Below, piece by piece: positions 5,882 to 7,033 of a DNA stretch of 7,033 nt. The notes beneath the pieces were generated by a model that made no database searches, was not told where the DNA came from, and saw only the letters and a program-made list of their open reading frames with translations. Numbering within the stretch: position 1 is the first letter of the stretch; each line of letters begins with the position of its first letter. A program made the position numbers and the translations under genes. The stretch comes from Betaproteobacteria bacterium (GTDB lineage Bacteria; Pseudomonadota; Gammaproteobacteria; Burkholderiales; SG8-41), in assembly GCA_021732805.1 (NCBI GenBank), contig JAKFUJ010000100.1, positions 1-7,033 on the forward strand, read 5' to 3'.

Positions 5882-6985
5882 ATGTCCGATATCTCCAGCG
5901 TTACCGCGCTCCACCAGTCTGCTCCGCAACTCCCTGTGCAGTGGTACTTCGATGCGCGGATTCACGAGGTCGAGCAACGTTTGTTGTTCGACCACGGTCC
6001 CGGTTATGTCGGCCATGAACTGATGGTGCCGAATGTCGGCGACTACCAGACGCTGACATGGCACGGCAACGCACAGGCGCTGGTGCATAACAACAACGGC
6101 GTCGAACTGTTGTCGAACATCTGTCGTCATCGCCAGGCGGTGATACTGAAGGATCGCGGCAACGCCAACAACATCATCTGCCCGCTGCACCGCTGGACCT
6201 ACGGACTTGACGGCAAGTTGCTTGGTGCGCCGCATTTCGCCGACACGCCGTGCCTCGATCTGGCGCGTACGCCGCTGTCACGCTGGAACGGACTGCTGTT
6301 TTCAGGCAAACGCGACGTGGCGCGCGATCTCGCGCGCATGGGTGTGATGCAGGATCTGGATTTCTCCGGCTACAGGCTCGATCGCGTCGAAGTCGAGGAA
6401 TACGCCTGCAACTGGAAAACCTTCATCGAGGTCTATCTCGAGGACTACCACGTCGAGCCCTTCCATCCGGGACTCGGTCAGTTCGTCAACGTGTCGGATC
6501 TGCGCTGGGAATTCGGCGACTGGTACAGTGTGCAGACCTGCGGCATCAAGAATGCACTTGCCCGCCCCGGCAGCCCCGTCTATCAGCGCTGGCATGAGCA
6601 GGTGTTGCGCCATGATGAAAACAAACAACCCGCGCACGGCGCGATCTGGCTGACCTATTTCCCCAACATCATGGTCGAGTGGTATCCGCATGTGCTGGTG
6701 ATCAGCGCGATCATTCCGCGCGGTCCCGAAGCCTGCAGCAATGTCATCGAGTTTTATTATCCGGAAGAGATCGCCTTGTTCGAGCGCGAATTTGTTGAAG
6801 CCGAACAGGCGGCCTATCGGGAAACCGCGGTGGAAGACGCCGAGATCATTGCGCGCATGACCGAGGGCCGCCGCGCGTTATGGCAGCAGGGGCGCAGCGA
6901 GACGGGACCTTATCAGTCGCCGCTGGAAGACGGCATGTTGCATTTTCACGAATTCCTGCGCCGTGAAGTGGCGCCGCATATTTAA
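5882..6985 (+). CDS. Rieske [2Fe-2S] non-haem iron oxygenase, alpha (catalytic) subunit
   Basis: This 367-aa enzyme is predicted to use O2 and electrons from a reductase partner to hydroxylate or dealkylate an organic substrate. The N-terminal Rieske domain binds [2Fe-2S] with C81-R-H83, 16 residues, then C100-P-L-H103. The catalytic domain has NWKTFIEVYLE (177-187) and the iron-binding pair H190 and H195 in YHVEPFHP; the third ligand is probably D319. The residue three before H190, where naphthalene dioxygenase has the bridging Asp, is E187, as in carnitine/glycine-betaine-type oxygenases. The opening region, QWYFDARIH and YVGHELMVPNVGDY, is typical for this type. No beta subunit, ferredoxin or reductase gene is in the window. 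ATG 5882 fits the family start but has no Shine-Dalgarno sequence. An in-frame GTG at 5756, preceded by GGAG (5748-5751), would add 42 unconserved-looking residues. It is separated from the operon by 154 bp, so it may be transcribed separately. Substrate unknown. Confidence 0.9.
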   Translation: MSDISSVTALHQSAPQLPVQWYFDARIHEVEQRLLFDHGPGYVGHELMVPNVGDYQTLTWHGNAQALVHNNNGVELLSNICRHRQAVILKDRGNANNIICPLHRWTYGLDGKLLGAPHFADTPCLDLARTPLSRWNGLLFSGKRDVARDLARMGVMQDLDFSGYRLDRVEVEEYACNWKTFIEVYLEDYHVEPFHPGLGQFVNVSDLRWEFGDWYSVQTCGIKNALARPGSPVYQRWHEQVLRHDENKQPAHGAIWLTYFPNIMVEWYPHVLVISAIIPRGPEACSNVIEFYYPEEIALFEREFVEAEQAAYRETAVEDAEIIARMTEGRRALWQQGRSETGPYQSPLEDGMLHFHEFLRREVAPHI

Positions 6986-7033
6986 ATCCAGATCATAAAT
7001 ATATAATAAAATCAATTAGTTACAGTATATTTA
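6986..7033. other. AT-rich intergenic end of the window with a perfect TATAAT hexamer
   Basis: The 48 bases after the Rieske stop are mostly A/T, in sharp contrast to the coding DNA. TATAAT at 7002-7007 is a perfect -10 hexamer on the + strand, but no acceptable -35 lies 16-18 bp upstream, where the Rieske stop codon falls. It could be the start of a regulatory region for a gene beyond the window. No terminator hairpin for the Rieske gene is visible here. Confidence 0.4.
7005..7022 (-). repeat. Right copy of the 18-bp inverted repeat
   Basis: AATAAAATCAATTAGTTA is the reverse complement of 1448-1465 with one mismatch (position 7009). It overlaps the TATAAT hexamer, so both copies sit at promoter-like, AT-rich sequence but in opposite orientation, about 5.5 kb apart. 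Confidence 0.45.

Overview
The window carries seven protein-coding genes, all on the + strand, packed at high coding density in moderately GC-rich DNA (estimated by eye, not counted). No rRNA, tRNA, CRISPR array, transposase or phage gene was recognised. Gene content and protein style suggest a proteobacterial chromosome, probably a betaproteobacterium. This rests on family resemblance alone and is moderate to low confidence.

Layout. (1) Positions 2-1366 hold the 3' part of a pyridine nucleotide-disulfide oxidoreductase whose N-terminus lies upstream of the window. (2) Positions 1367-1472 are a short intergenic region with a weak terminator-like hairpin and T-rich tract, then a plausible sigma-70 promoter. 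(3) Positions 1473-5727 look like one operon of six genes: an exported DUF547 protein, a small all-helical protein with the residue pattern of a ferritin-like diiron protein, two tandem but divergent family-2 glycosyltransferases of the TIGR04283 type, a TIGR04282/DUF2064 nucleotidyltransferase-like protein, and an exported DUF3047 protein. Gaps are 8-35 bp, and two junctions overlap by 20-23 bp. (4) A 154-bp gap contains a candidate Fur box. (5) Positions 5882-6985 encode a Rieske non-haem iron oxygenase alpha subunit. (6) The last 48 bp are strikingly AT-rich and contain a perfect TATAAT hexamer.

How the genes may work together. TIGR04282 and TIGR04283 proteins were named for recurring together near radical-SAM/selenodomain (ArsS-like) genes, and I recall DUF547 proteins and mercuric-reductase-like flavoproteins in similar neighbourhoods. 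The block therefore reads as a cytoplasmic sugar- or nucleotide-transfer module flanked by two exported proteins of unknown function, plus a predicted diiron protein and a Rieske oxygenase. A joint role in making or modifying a glycosylated small molecule, lipid or envelope component is inference. No radical SAM or methyltransferase gene is visible here.

The most notable observations are the predicted diiron protein inside the transferase operon, the tandem divergent transferases, a glutamate at the usual aspartate 'bridge' position of the Rieske oxygenase, loss of the catalytic His of classical dihydrolipoyl dehydrogenases in the first gene, and an 18-bp inverted repeat (17/18 match) bracketing the 5.5-kb block from the DUF547 promoter to just after the Rieske gene.
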